Assembly (NCBI GenBank): GCA_002494135.1
Contig: DLBG01000111.1
Coordinates: 1 to 8,234 of the forward strand
Length of the DNA stretch: 8,234 nt
Direction of reading: 5' to 3'
From: Lachnospiraceae bacterium UBA7027
Lineage (GTDB): Bacteria > Bacillota > Clostridia > Lachnospirales > Lachnospiraceae
Below the pieces are notes generated by a model. That model was not told the DNA's origin, did not search any database, and saw only the letters and a list, made by a program, of their open reading frames with translations. Both the position numbers and the translations under genes were made by a program. This document shows, in pieces, positions 1 to 5,775 of this stretch. Position 1 is the stretch's first letter. Every line of letters starts with the position of its first letter.

Positions 1-328
1 TGCGGATAAAAGGCACTCTTAAGCGATAATACAGATACTCGTCGCCGACCGAGGAATAGGAATGATTGTATTTTTGAAAAAAAGCATCCATTCCCAGATC
101 ATTCCAGGTAATATCATCGACGGCATAGATGCCTGCGTCATGATGAGCGAAGTATCCCCTGGCGGTTTTCATCCGCTCGTTTGAAAAACTGCGGTCCATG
201 GGTTTTGCAAACTCACGGTTTAATCGCTTTCTGAAATTCTTTTCTTTCTGCCGTTCCATATAGGCGCCGATTAAAAGGATAACTCCTAAAATGCCCAGGA
301 TGGTTACGACAACAATGATTTTTTCCAT
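1..328 (-). CDS. MutS-related protein with N-terminal membrane anchor (partial, 3' end outside window)
   Basis: The first 109 codons of a gene that leaves the window at base 1 with no stop. The start ATG at 328-326 follows AAGG (339-336) with a 7-base spacer, and it lies 9 bases after the cdd stop. Residues 4-23 are an uninterrupted hydrophobic segment (IIVVVTILGILGVILLIGAY), then a basic stretch (about 25-38), which suggests a single membrane anchor with the rest in the cytoplasm. Residues 70-107 (VDDITWNDLGMD, then SSVGDEYLYYRLRVP) resemble the start of the MutS core/lever domain, where a conserved Asp-x-x-Thr...Leu stretch is followed by 'T/S-x-x-G-x-x-x-L-x-x-x-L'. Membrane-anchored MutS-related ATPases of about 550-600 residues occur in clostridia; from memory their role is not established. 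The Walker A/B ATPase region would lie outside the window, so the assignment rests on the N-terminal pattern alone. It could instead be an unrelated membrane protein. Confidence 0.68.
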   Translation of the reverse strand, partial: MEKIIVVVTILGILGVILLIGAYMERQKEKNFRKRLNREFAKPMDRSFSNERMKTARGYFAHHDAGIYAVDDITWNDLGMDAFFQKYNHSYSSVGDEYLYYRLRVPFIR

Positions 329-337
329 TCAATAACC

Positions 338-748
338 TTATGACAAATTATTCGGTCCGAACGCCTCCGGCAAAAGTTCAAAAAGCGTAAGTACCCTGTA
401 GTCGTTTTCGGACTTCGCAACAATTATCTTTGCATCCCCTTTGGCAAATTCGTTGATTACCTGTCTGCAGACACCGCAGGGATAAGCAAAACCGGTGATT
501 TCCTCACCCTTCTTTCCTCCGACAATCGCAATGGCGGTAATCTCCCGATGACCTTCGCTGACCGCTTTGAAAATCGCAGTCCGCTCCGCACAGTTCGTGG
601 CGCCGTAAGAAGCATTCTCCACGTTGCATCCTTCAAACAGACTTCCGTCACTGCATTCCACGCATGCGCCGACCGCAAAGGAGGAATAAGGGCAATAGGC
701 ATTTTCTCTGGCCTTTAAGGCATGTCGGATCAGTTCTTTTTCATTCAT
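338..748 (-). CDS. cdd: Cytidine deaminase (homotetrameric type)
   Basis: Hydrolytic deamination of cytidine and deoxycytidine to uridine and deoxyuridine in pyrimidine salvage; cytosolic. The 136-residue length is that of the short, tetrameric, zinc-dependent family. The zinc site is complete: C53 with catalytic E55 in TNCAERTAI, and C91/C94 in PCGVCRQ. Substrate-binding F24 (SSFAVGA) and N42/E44 (CNVENASYGA) are present. The ATG at 748-746 overlaps the TGA of the upstream phosphorylase gene (747-745) in an ATGA. The nearby purine-rich sequence (GGGGA at 760-756, 7-base spacer; GAGG almost touching the ATG) is a modest ribosome site, so translation is probably coupled to the gene before it. 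Nothing is missing or truncated. Its neighbours (nucleotidase, PNP) fit a nucleoside-salvage role. Confidence 0.96.
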   Translation of the reverse strand: MNEKELIRHALKARENAYCPYSSFAVGACVECSDGSLFEGCNVENASYGATNCAERTAIFKAVSEGHREITAIAIVGGKKGEEITGFAYPCGVCRQVINEFAKGDAKIIVAKSENDYRVLTLFELLPEAFGPNNLS

Positions 749-1578
749 ACCTCTTTCCCCATACGAATGATACTTTCGGTTACCAGTTTCTTAAACAAAG
801 GAGCCGCTTTGTCCGCAGATTCCTTTACTTCCTCGTGTGTCAGCGGATGCTCGGAAATACCGGCGGCGAGATTGCAGACACAGGAAATACCGCAGACCTG
901 CATTCCCATATGATTTGCGGCAATGGCTTCGATGACGGTGGACATGCCGACTGCATCGGCGCCCATCATTTTAAACATCCTGATTTCCGCAGGAGATTCA
1001 TAGGACGGACCGGTCGTCTGCACATAAACACCCTTCTTTAAGGGAATATTGTTTTCGGAAGCGGTCTCTTCGATGATTTTACAAAGTTCCGGACGATAAA
1101 CATGGCTCATGTCCGGGAAACGAAGTCCCAGTTCCTCAATATTCGGACCAATCAGAGGATTCGGCGCGAAACTGGAAATATGATCGGTAATCATCATAAA
1201 ATCTCCGGCCTGAAATCCGTCTTTGATTCCACCCGATGCATTGGTCAGAAACAGGATTTTTGCCCCCATCAGACCCATCAGACGAATCGGCAAAACGGCA
1301 TCAAATACGGAATATCCTTCGTAATAATGCACTCTTCCCTGCATGCAGACAACAGGGACGTCTCCGAGATATCCGAAAATATAATTTCCTTCATGTCCGG
1401 AAACCGTGGAAATCGGGAAATCATCGATTTCTTTGTAGGGAACGACACATTTTACATCGATTCCCTTTGCAAAATCTCCGAGACCCGAACCGAGAACCAG
1501 GGCAACCTTCGGTACAAAATCGGTTTTCGCCCTGACACAGCTTAAACATTTCTGTAAACGATCGTATTGTGCACTCAT
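745..1578 (-). CDS. punA: Purine nucleoside phosphorylase, trimeric (PNP-I) type
   Basis: Phosphorolysis of inosine/guanosine and deoxy forms to free base plus (deoxy)ribose-1-phosphate. At 277 residues it matches the trimeric PNP/MTAP family. The residues that define the active site in mammalian PNP can be placed: phosphate-binding S31 (GSGLGDFA), H62 (GHEGNY), R82/H84 (GRVHYYEG) and S213 (GMST), purine-binding E194 (TTGPSYESPAE), and N236 (SCVCNLAAG), whose Asn is typical of enzymes preferring 6-oxopurines. One mild oddity is I216 where family members usually have Pro (STVPE becomes STVIE). The frame is open upstream to an ATG at 1635, but that would overlap the preceding gene and add an Arg/Lys-rich, non-family leader. 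The ATG at 1578-1576 has GGGAGG 8 bases upstream and gives the expected N-terminus. It ends in an ATGA overlap with cdd. The 31-base leader holds an inverted repeat (listed separately). Confidence 0.95.
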   Translation of the reverse strand: MSAQYDRLQKCLSCVRAKTDFVPKVALVLGSGLGDFAKGIDVKCVVPYKEIDDFPISTVSGHEGNYIFGYLGDVPVVCMQGRVHYYEGYSVFDAVLPIRLMGLMGAKILFLTNASGGIKDGFQAGDFMMITDHISSFAPNPLIGPNIEELGLRFPDMSHVYRPELCKIIEETASENNIPLKKGVYVQTTGPSYESPAEIRMFKMMGADAVGMSTVIEAIAANHMGMQVCGISCVCNLAAGISEHPLTHEEVKESADKAAPLFKKLVTESIIRMGKEV

Positions 1579-1613
1579 AAGCGTACCTCCCCCCCGTATT
1601 AATAAACGCTTAT
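1577..1613 (-). repeat. 8-bp inverted repeat linking the HAD stop codon and the PNP start codon
   Basis: The arms ATAAGCGT and ACGCTTAT (coding strand) are perfect reverse complements at 1613-1606 and 1584-1577, with a 21-base loop. The first arm contains the TAA stop of the HAD gene (1612-1610). The second arm contains the A and T of the PNP start codon, and the loop holds the PNP ribosome binding site. There is no U-run after it, so it is not an intrinsic terminator. The inferred role is partial masking of the start codon or an mRNA stability element. A chance origin is possible. Confidence 0.5.
1585..1595 (-). promoter_or_regulatory. Strong ribosome binding site that sets the PNP start
   Basis: On the coding strand this reads a run of seven G followed by AGGT, with GGAGG ending 8 bases before the ATG at 1578. 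It decides for the internal ATG over the upstream in-frame ATG at 1635, which has no comparable site. It lies entirely in the loop of the inverted repeat 1577-1584/1606-1613. Confidence 0.85.
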
Positions 1614-2317
1614 TTTTCCTTTGCCAAAGCCGCAAGAAAATCCGGAATTTCGGAAATATTCTTTACTACGGCTGTAGGCGAATAATCATACCCTTCTGTC
1701 GGATTGTCGGCTTTTGAAACAAGCACCGTATCAACTCCGAAATCAACTCCGCCTTTAATATCGGCGCTCATCGAATCCCCGATTATAAGGATCTTATTTT
1801 TGTCCGGACATCCGATTCTTTGATATACTTCCTCGAAATAACGGATTTCAGGCTTGGAATAACCGATTTCGTCGGAAATAAATACTCCGTCCATAAACGC
1901 TTCGAGTCCGGAATCCTTAAGCCGTTTTGCCTGAACCATGGGAAGACCGTTTGTAATGATATATAACCGGTATTTTCCATACAGAGCCTTGACGGTTTTA
2001 AGTGCTCCCGGCATCAGCTCGTGCCCTTCGGAAAGGTTTAAAATATAATCCGTTTCCATTTTGCCGTATCCCGGATAATTCACGTTGTATCTTGTGCAGA
2101 CTACGGGAAAACGCATGTGAAGGAGTTCATCGTGAGTAATCTCGCCCTTTTCGAGGCGGTCCCACAGGGAATTGTTCCAGGAATTGTAGAAATCCTGAAC
2201 TTCTTCATTTACGGAAATGCCGTATTTTTCAAACGTTTTCTTCACAGCCGCACGCTGGGATGAATTAAAATCAAGAAGCGTCCGGTCCGAATCAAATAAA
2301 AGATACTGATAACTCAC
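1610..2317 (-). CDS. yjjG: HAD-superfamily nucleotidase, YjjG type
   Basis: A haloacid dehalogenase-like phosphatase of subfamily IA, 235 residues. All four HAD motifs are present: nucleophile D9 and general acid/base D11 in FDSDRTLLDF, T122 in IITNGLPMVQ, K155 in SKPE, and D181/D186 in IIGDSMSADIKGG. The TNG...VQ...RL...SGL segment and GDS-x-x-x-DI-x-GG are typical of the YjjG group (5'-nucleotidases acting on pyrimidine and non-canonical nucleoside monophosphates); residues about 15-100 form the helical cap. R12 between the catalytic Asp and Thr is unusual, since D, E, G or N is more common there. The start codon is GTG (2317-2315), overlapping the previous gene's TGA as GTGA, with GAGGAG 8 bases upstream. 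Followed by PNP and cdd, it would supply their nucleoside substrates. The exact substrate cannot be read from sequence. Confidence 0.82.
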   Translation of the reverse strand: MSYQYLLFDSDRTLLDFNSSQRAAVKKTFEKYGISVNEEVQDFYNSWNNSLWDRLEKGEITHDELLHMRFPVVCTRYNVNYPGYGKMETDYILNLSEGHELMPGALKTVKALYGKYRLYIITNGLPMVQAKRLKDSGLEAFMDGVFISDEIGYSKPEIRYFEEVYQRIGCPDKNKILIIGDSMSADIKGGVDFGVDTVLVSKADNPTEGYDYSPTAVVKNISEIPDFLAALAKEK

Positions 2318-2556
2318 TGCGGCATCTCCTCGTCAAATTCACAGGTTACAAAGAAGCCTCTCGGAGTCCGTTTGATTTCTTTTACAACGCCCTCTCTGCT
2401 TTTTAATCTTGCATAATAGGGATAATTGGCGCTCATGGCCACCGCCGGTTCAATGGTGTAATAATACTCGGAAGGAAGCACTCCCTCGGTAACTTTAACA
2501 ACATCGCCGACATGAACCAGATTTTCGCGTTCCATTTTAAAATCCATGGATCTCAT
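2314..2556 (-). CDS. Small protein of unknown function between gpsA and the HAD gene
   Basis: An 80-residue protein I do not recognise by name. The preferred start is the ATG at 2556-2554, which makes an ATGA overlap with the gpsA stop (2555-2553) and has GGAG with an 8-base spacer. An in-frame ATG at 2562 (82 residues) has that GGAG only 2 bases away. Its own stop overlaps the HAD GTG. No signal peptide or membrane segment is visible. It is rich in aromatics (SEYYYTIEP, NYPYYARL), and the C-terminal part (REGVVKEIKRTPRGFFVTCEF, roughly residues 54-74) alternates hydrophobic and polar residues around glycines, as in a small beta-barrel (SH3/KOW-like) fold. The fold is inference. Overlaps on both sides and a good ribosome site argue that it is a real, translated gene rather than a chance frame. 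Confidence 0.8.
   Translation of the reverse strand: MRSMDFKMERENLVHVGDVVKVTEGVLPSEYYYTIEPAVAMSANYPYYARLKSREGVVKEIKRTPRGFFVTCEFDEEMPQ
2326..2331 (-). promoter_or_regulatory. Ribosome binding site supporting the GTG start of the HAD gene
   Basis: GAGGAG on the coding strand, 8 bases before the GTG at 2317. It lies inside the upstream small gene, where it encodes the Glu-Glu near the C-terminus. It supports GTG rather than a later ATG as the start. Confidence 0.75.
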
Positions 2557-3560
2557 TGCCATTTCTCCACATCGATTTCGGTCTTTTTATCACGAAGCAT
2601 TAAATCCTTTAAGCAGTCCGCTGCGGGAAATCCTTCGAAAAGAACCTGATTCACCACATTTACAATCGGCATTTCAATCTCGTATTTGTCGGACAGTTTC
2701 TTGGCGGCCTTCGCGGAATATACGCCCTCGACTACCATTTTTACTTCATCCATGGCTTCCTTTGCGGTATATCCTTTTCCGATCAGAATACCGGCTCTTC
2801 GGTTTCTCGAATGCATACTTGCACAGGTAACAATCAGATCTCCGATACCGGAAAGCCCGTAGAACGTCTCGCTTTTTCCGCCCATGGCAACGCCGAGTCT
2901 GGAAATTTCGGCCATTCCTCTGGTAATGAGGGCAGCTTTCGTATTGTCTCCGTAACCCAGTCCGTCCGCAACGCCTGCAGCTAATGCCACAACGTTCTTT
3001 AACGCCGCACCGATTTCAATGCCAAGAACATCGGGTGATGTATAGACACGGAAAACAGGACTCATAAATACTTCCTGGATTTTCTCCGCAACTTCTCTTT
3101 TCTTTGCTCCGACTACAATTGTCGTAGGAATGCCGCGACCGACTTCCTCTGCATGAGAAGGTCCGGATAATACCGCAACACTTGCGCCGGGGATTTCATC
3201 CTCGATAATCTGTGTCATGGTAAAAAGCGTGGATTCCTCGATTCCCTTGGACACATTGACAATAATCTGTCCTTCTTTGTAGAAAGGCTTTAATGTCTTT
3301 GCGGAATTACGCACAAAAACGGAAGGAACCGCCATAACAAGGATTTCGGCGTCTTTTACGGCTGCTTCGAGATCGGATGTAAAAACCATATCCTCCGGAA
3401 GTTTCACACCCTTTAATTTGTCCACATGCTCATGATTCTCATTCAGCATTTTAATTTCGTCTTCCAGCGCAGACCATACCGCGACCTGATGTCCGTTGGT
3501 ATGAAGGAGTTTTGCAAGCGCAATTCCCCAGCTTCCTGCTCCGATTACCGCTGTTTTCAT
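2553..3560 (-). CDS. gpsA: NAD(P)H-dependent glycerol-3-phosphate dehydrogenase
   Basis: Reduces dihydroxyacetone phosphate to sn-glycerol-3-phosphate, the backbone for phospholipids; soluble, cytosolic. The 335-residue length is normal. The N-terminal Rossmann domain opens with GAGSWG (residues 7-12). SKGIE (104-108, with K105), SGPSHAEE (132-139) and the catalytic K188 in GAALKNV are present. The C-terminal helical domain shows GYGDNTKAALITRG, DLIVTC (241-246) and SRNRRAG (251-257), all GpsA hallmarks. The ATG at 3560-3558 overlaps the plsY TGA as ATGA, and AGGAGG sits 7 bases upstream inside the last plsY codons. It directly follows plsY, whose enzyme uses its product, so both steps of lysophosphatidate supply are in one unit. 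No defects seen. Confidence 0.97.
   Translation of the reverse strand: MKTAVIGAGSWGIALAKLLHTNGHQVAVWSALEDEIKMLNENHEHVDKLKGVKLPEDMVFTSDLEAAVKDAEILVMAVPSVFVRNSAKTLKPFYKEGQIIVNVSKGIEESTLFTMTQIIEDEIPGASVAVLSGPSHAEEVGRGIPTTIVVGAKKREVAEKIQEVFMSPVFRVYTSPDVLGIEIGAALKNVVALAAGVADGLGYGDNTKAALITRGMAEISRLGVAMGGKSETFYGLSGIGDLIVTCASMHSRNRRAGILIGKGYTAKEAMDEVKMVVEGVYSAKAAKKLSDKYEIEMPIVNVVNQVLFEGFPAADCLKDLMLRDKKTEIDVEKWQ
2565..2568 (-). promoter_or_regulatory. Ribosome binding site deciding the start of the small unknown gene
   Basis: GGAG inside the end of gpsA. The spacer is 8 bases to the ATG at 2556 but only 2 bases to the ATG at 2562, so the downstream ATG, which also gives the ATGA overlap, is favoured. 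Confidence 0.65.
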
Positions 3561-4387
3561 TTCTTTTCCTCCTCTTTCGAAGTACTCTTTTTGATTTCTT
3601 CTATCTCTTCTTCGGATAATTTCAAAGTTTTATCTTCCTGTATATTTTCGGTCTCCGTATCGGATTTCTCCTGCCGATTATTAGCAGCCGCTTCCATGGC
3701 TGCCTTCTGCTCTTCCTCCTGGCGAAGTTCCGGTTTCTCGCGTCTTTTTCCGAGATAGGTCTTTTTTTCGGTATGATTAATCAGTTTTACGATATTGGAC
3801 CGGTGCTGGAAAATCAGCAACAGGGCCAGCGCACCGACCACGGCATACAGTTCGATCAGTTCCGCAGGCTGAAGCCCGAAGAAACCGAAGGTTCCGAAGA
3901 TGACAACCTGTGCAAAGAAACCGAGTCCGAAGAAAATACTTCCGAGCGATACGTAATGTGTCAGCAGGAAAATGGCAAAGAAAAGAATAATTTGTCCGGG
4001 ATAAATCGGGAAATAAAGAAAAGCAATCGCCATTCCCACGAAACAGGCCATTCCTTTTCCGCCGTGAAATTTTAAATAGAACGGGTAATTGTGTCCGAGA
4101 ATGGTACCTGCGGACGCATAGATACGAATTAAATATTTGTAGCTGTCATAGCCTTCCATTTTATGGAAAATAAGCCAGCATACAAAAACCGCCATGAGAC
4201 ATTTGCATACATCTCCGGCCAGTACGATGGCACCTGCTCTTCTGCCGAGAACACGAAGCGTGTTCGTGGTTCCGGCATTTCCCGAGCCATGCTCTCGAAT
4301 ATCAATTCCGTGAACTTTTCCTACGATATAAGCCGTTGAGACAAGCCCAAGGGTATAACCGATCAGAACGCACCATAAGCGGAACAT
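3557..4387 (-). CDS. plsY: Acyl-phosphate:glycerol-3-phosphate acyltransferase with an extra acidic C-terminal tail
   Basis: Integral membrane enzyme that transfers an acyl group from acyl-phosphate to glycerol-3-phosphate, giving lysophosphatidic acid. The three PlsY motifs are present: GSGNAGTTN (34-42), GHNYPFYLKFHGGKG (98-112) and HRSNIVKL (195-202). Hydrophobic segments at about 2-23, 52-75, 112-128, 131-165 and 178-194 fit the five-helix fold. The family is usually near 200-215 residues. This one has 276: after TYLGKR the last 60 or so residues are a highly charged, Glu/Lys-rich tail (EEEQKAAMEAAANN; LSEEEIEEIKK), probably disordered or helical and cytoplasmic. The ATG at 4387 follows the der stop by 3 bases; the nearest Shine-Dalgarno-like AAGGA is 13 bases away, so translation may depend on ribosomes finishing der. 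The core function is sure; the role of the tail is unknown. Confidence 0.95.
   Translation of the reverse strand: MFRLWCVLIGYTLGLVSTAYIVGKVHGIDIREHGSGNAGTTNTLRVLGRRAGAIVLAGDVCKCLMAVFVCWLIFHKMEGYDSYKYLIRIYASAGTILGHNYPFYLKFHGGKGMACFVGMAIAFLYFPIYPGQIILFFAIFLLTHYVSLGSIFFGLGFFAQVVIFGTFGFFGLQPAELIELYAVVGALALLLIFQHRSNIVKLINHTEKKTYLGKRREKPELRQEEEQKAAMEAAANNRQEKSDTETENIQEDKTLKLSEEEIEEIKKSTSKEEEKK
3568..3573 (-). promoter_or_regulatory. Consensus ribosome binding site of gpsA, inside plsY
   Basis: AGGAGG, a full match to the anti-Shine-Dalgarno core, 7 bases before the gpsA ATG at 3560. It is embedded in the Glu codons that end PlsY, so the acidic tail of PlsY and the gpsA translation signal share the same bases. 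Confidence 0.8.
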
Positions 4388-4390
4388 GAA

Positions 4391-5725
4391 TCAGTCTTTT
4401 TCCTTTCTTTCGCGAATAATGAAATGAAGGGGCGTTCCCTTGAATCCGAACGCATCGCGAATTCGATTCTCGATATAACGGGTATAGGAGAAATGCATCA
4501 GTTCCTTGTCGTTGACAAAAATCACGAAAGTAGGCGGTTTTACGCTTACCTGGGTAATGTAAAACAGACGAAGTCTTTTTCCTTTATCCGTGGGAGGCTG
4601 CTGCATGGCAACCGCCTCTGTCATAATCTCATTTAAAACACCGGTCTGCACACGTAACGAAGTGTTTTCCATAACCATGTCAATGGTTTCAAAAAGCTTC
4701 GGAAGTCTCTGTCCGGTTACGGCGGAAACAAACAGAATCTCCGCATACGGCATGAAGGATAAGGTGTCGCGAACCTTCTTTACAAAGGTATTCATGGTCT
4801 TGTCATCTTTTTCGACGGCATCCCATTTATTCACCGCAATAATCATGCCTTTGCCGCGTTCATGCGCCACGCCTGCAATTTTCGCATCCTGTTCGGTAAC
4901 TCCTTCCGTGGCATCAATGACCAGCACAACCACATCCGCACGTTCCACGGCGGAAACGGTACGGACAATCATATAATGTTCGAGCTCTTCTTTGATTTTA
5001 CTCTTTCTGCGAAGACCGGCCGTATCGATTAAAACATACTGTTTTTTGTTAAAATTTACATATGTATCGACGGCATCCCGGGTGGTTCCGGCTATGTCGG
5101 ATACGATGACACGGTTCTCTCCGATTAACTTATTGATGATGGATGATTTGCCGACATTGGGTTTCCCGACAATGGCAACCCTCGGTCTGTCATCCTCTTC
5201 CTCGTATACGGCATCCTCGGGGAAATTGCCGATGACCGCATCCAGCATTTCTCCGAGCCCCAGGCGGTTTGCTGCGGAAATCGCATAAGGATCGCCGATG
5301 CCCAGATTATAAAATTCATACACGTCCGCTTCGGATTTTACGGGATTATCTACCTTGTTAACAGCTAAAACAATCGGCTTTTTGCTCTTACGAAGCATAT
5401 TCGCAACGTGTAAATCCGCATCCACAAGCCCCTGTTTTACGTCCACCAGAAAAATAATCACATCTGCGGAAGCGATGGCGATTTCGGCCTGTTCCCGCAT
5501 CTGGGATAAAATAATATCCTTGGAATCCGGCTCAATACCGCCGGTATCAATCAGCGTGAATTTGTAGTTTAACCACTCCACATCCGCATAAATACGGTCT
5601 CTGGTAATTCCGGGAGTGTCTTTGACAATGGAGATTCGATCGCCTGCAAGCACGTTAAAAAGTGTGGACTTCCCTACATTCGGACGACCCACAACGGCGA
5701 CAATCGGTTTTCTTTTCCTGCTCAT
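4391..5725 (-). CDS. der: Ribosome-assembly GTPase Der (EngA)
   Basis: Essential GTPase with two tandem GTP-binding domains, needed for maturation of the 50S ribosomal subunit; cytosolic, ribosome-associated. The 444-residue length is typical. Domain 1: P-loop GRPNVGKS (13-20), DTPGITRD (36-43), DTGG (60-63), NKVD (123-126). Domain 2: GKPNVGKS (187-194), DIAGTTRD (210-217), DTAG (234-237), NKWD (299-302), then SA at 334-335. The C-terminal KH-like domain spans about 357-440 (RLRLFYITQVSVKPPTFVIFVN...). An acidic linker (EEEDD, 175-179) separates the GTPase domains. The start ATG at 5725 has GGGTG about 10 bases upstream. The 37-base gap to the DUF512 gene contains an inverted repeat. plsY follows after 3 bases. 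No residues are missing. Confidence 0.98.
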   Translation of the reverse strand: MSRKRKPIVAVVGRPNVGKSTLFNVLAGDRISIVKDTPGITRDRIYADVEWLNYKFTLIDTGGIEPDSKDIILSQMREQAEIAIASADVIIFLVDVKQGLVDADLHVANMLRKSKKPIVLAVNKVDNPVKSEADVYEFYNLGIGDPYAISAANRLGLGEMLDAVIGNFPEDAVYEEEDDRPRVAIVGKPNVGKSSIINKLIGENRVIVSDIAGTTRDAVDTYVNFNKKQYVLIDTAGLRRKSKIKEELEHYMIVRTVSAVERADVVVLVIDATEGVTEQDAKIAGVAHERGKGMIIAVNKWDAVEKDDKTMNTFVKKVRDTLSFMPYAEILFVSAVTGQRLPKLFETIDMVMENTSLRVQTGVLNEIMTEAVAMQQPPTDKGKRLRLFYITQVSVKPPTFVIFVNDKELMHFSYTRYIENRIRDAFGFKGTPLHFIIRERKEKD

Positions 5726-5742
5726 AAAATAATTTCACCCGC

Positions 5743-5775
5743 ATATGCCGCAAAAATGCTCTCTACACGGCATAT
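5743..5775 (-). repeat. 8-bp inverted repeat between the DUF512 gene and der
   Basis: The coding-strand arms ATATGCCG (5775-5768) and CGGCATAT (5750-5743) are perfect reverse complements with a 17-base loop that contains the TAG stop of the DUF512 gene (5765-5763). The first arm encodes its last residues. The der ribosome site (GGGTG, 5740-5736) begins 2 bases after the second arm and stays outside the stem. With no adjacent U-run it does not look like a terminator. A processing or stability hairpin is possible, and so is chance. Confidence 0.45.

Noticed and set aside
1266..1283. Tandem CCATCAGAC repeat in PNP
   Set aside because: Two copies only, explained by the repeated Leu-Met-Gly codons in RLMGLMG; no array.
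664..1545. Overlapping plus-strand open frames opposite cdd and PNP (up to 147 codons)
   Set aside because: They lie antisense to clearly conserved enzymes, show no family motifs, have low-complexity His/Arg/Ser-rich composition and lack good ribosome sites.
1579..1635. Possible 19-residue N-terminal extension of PNP (ATG at 1635)
   Set aside because: It overlaps the HAD gene, adds a basic leader foreign to the family, and the strong GGGAGG site points to the ATG at 1578.
4590..5567. Plus-strand open frames opposite der (up to 128 codons)
   Set aside because: Ser/Thr-rich shadow translations of the GTPase coding sequence; no recognisable domain and no separate transcription signals.
5726..5762. 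Intrinsic terminator or new promoter between the DUF512 gene and der
   Set aside because: The inverted repeat is not directly followed by a U-tract (the T-rich stretch comes about 10 bases later as part of the der leader), and no spaced -35/-10 pair fits the gap.
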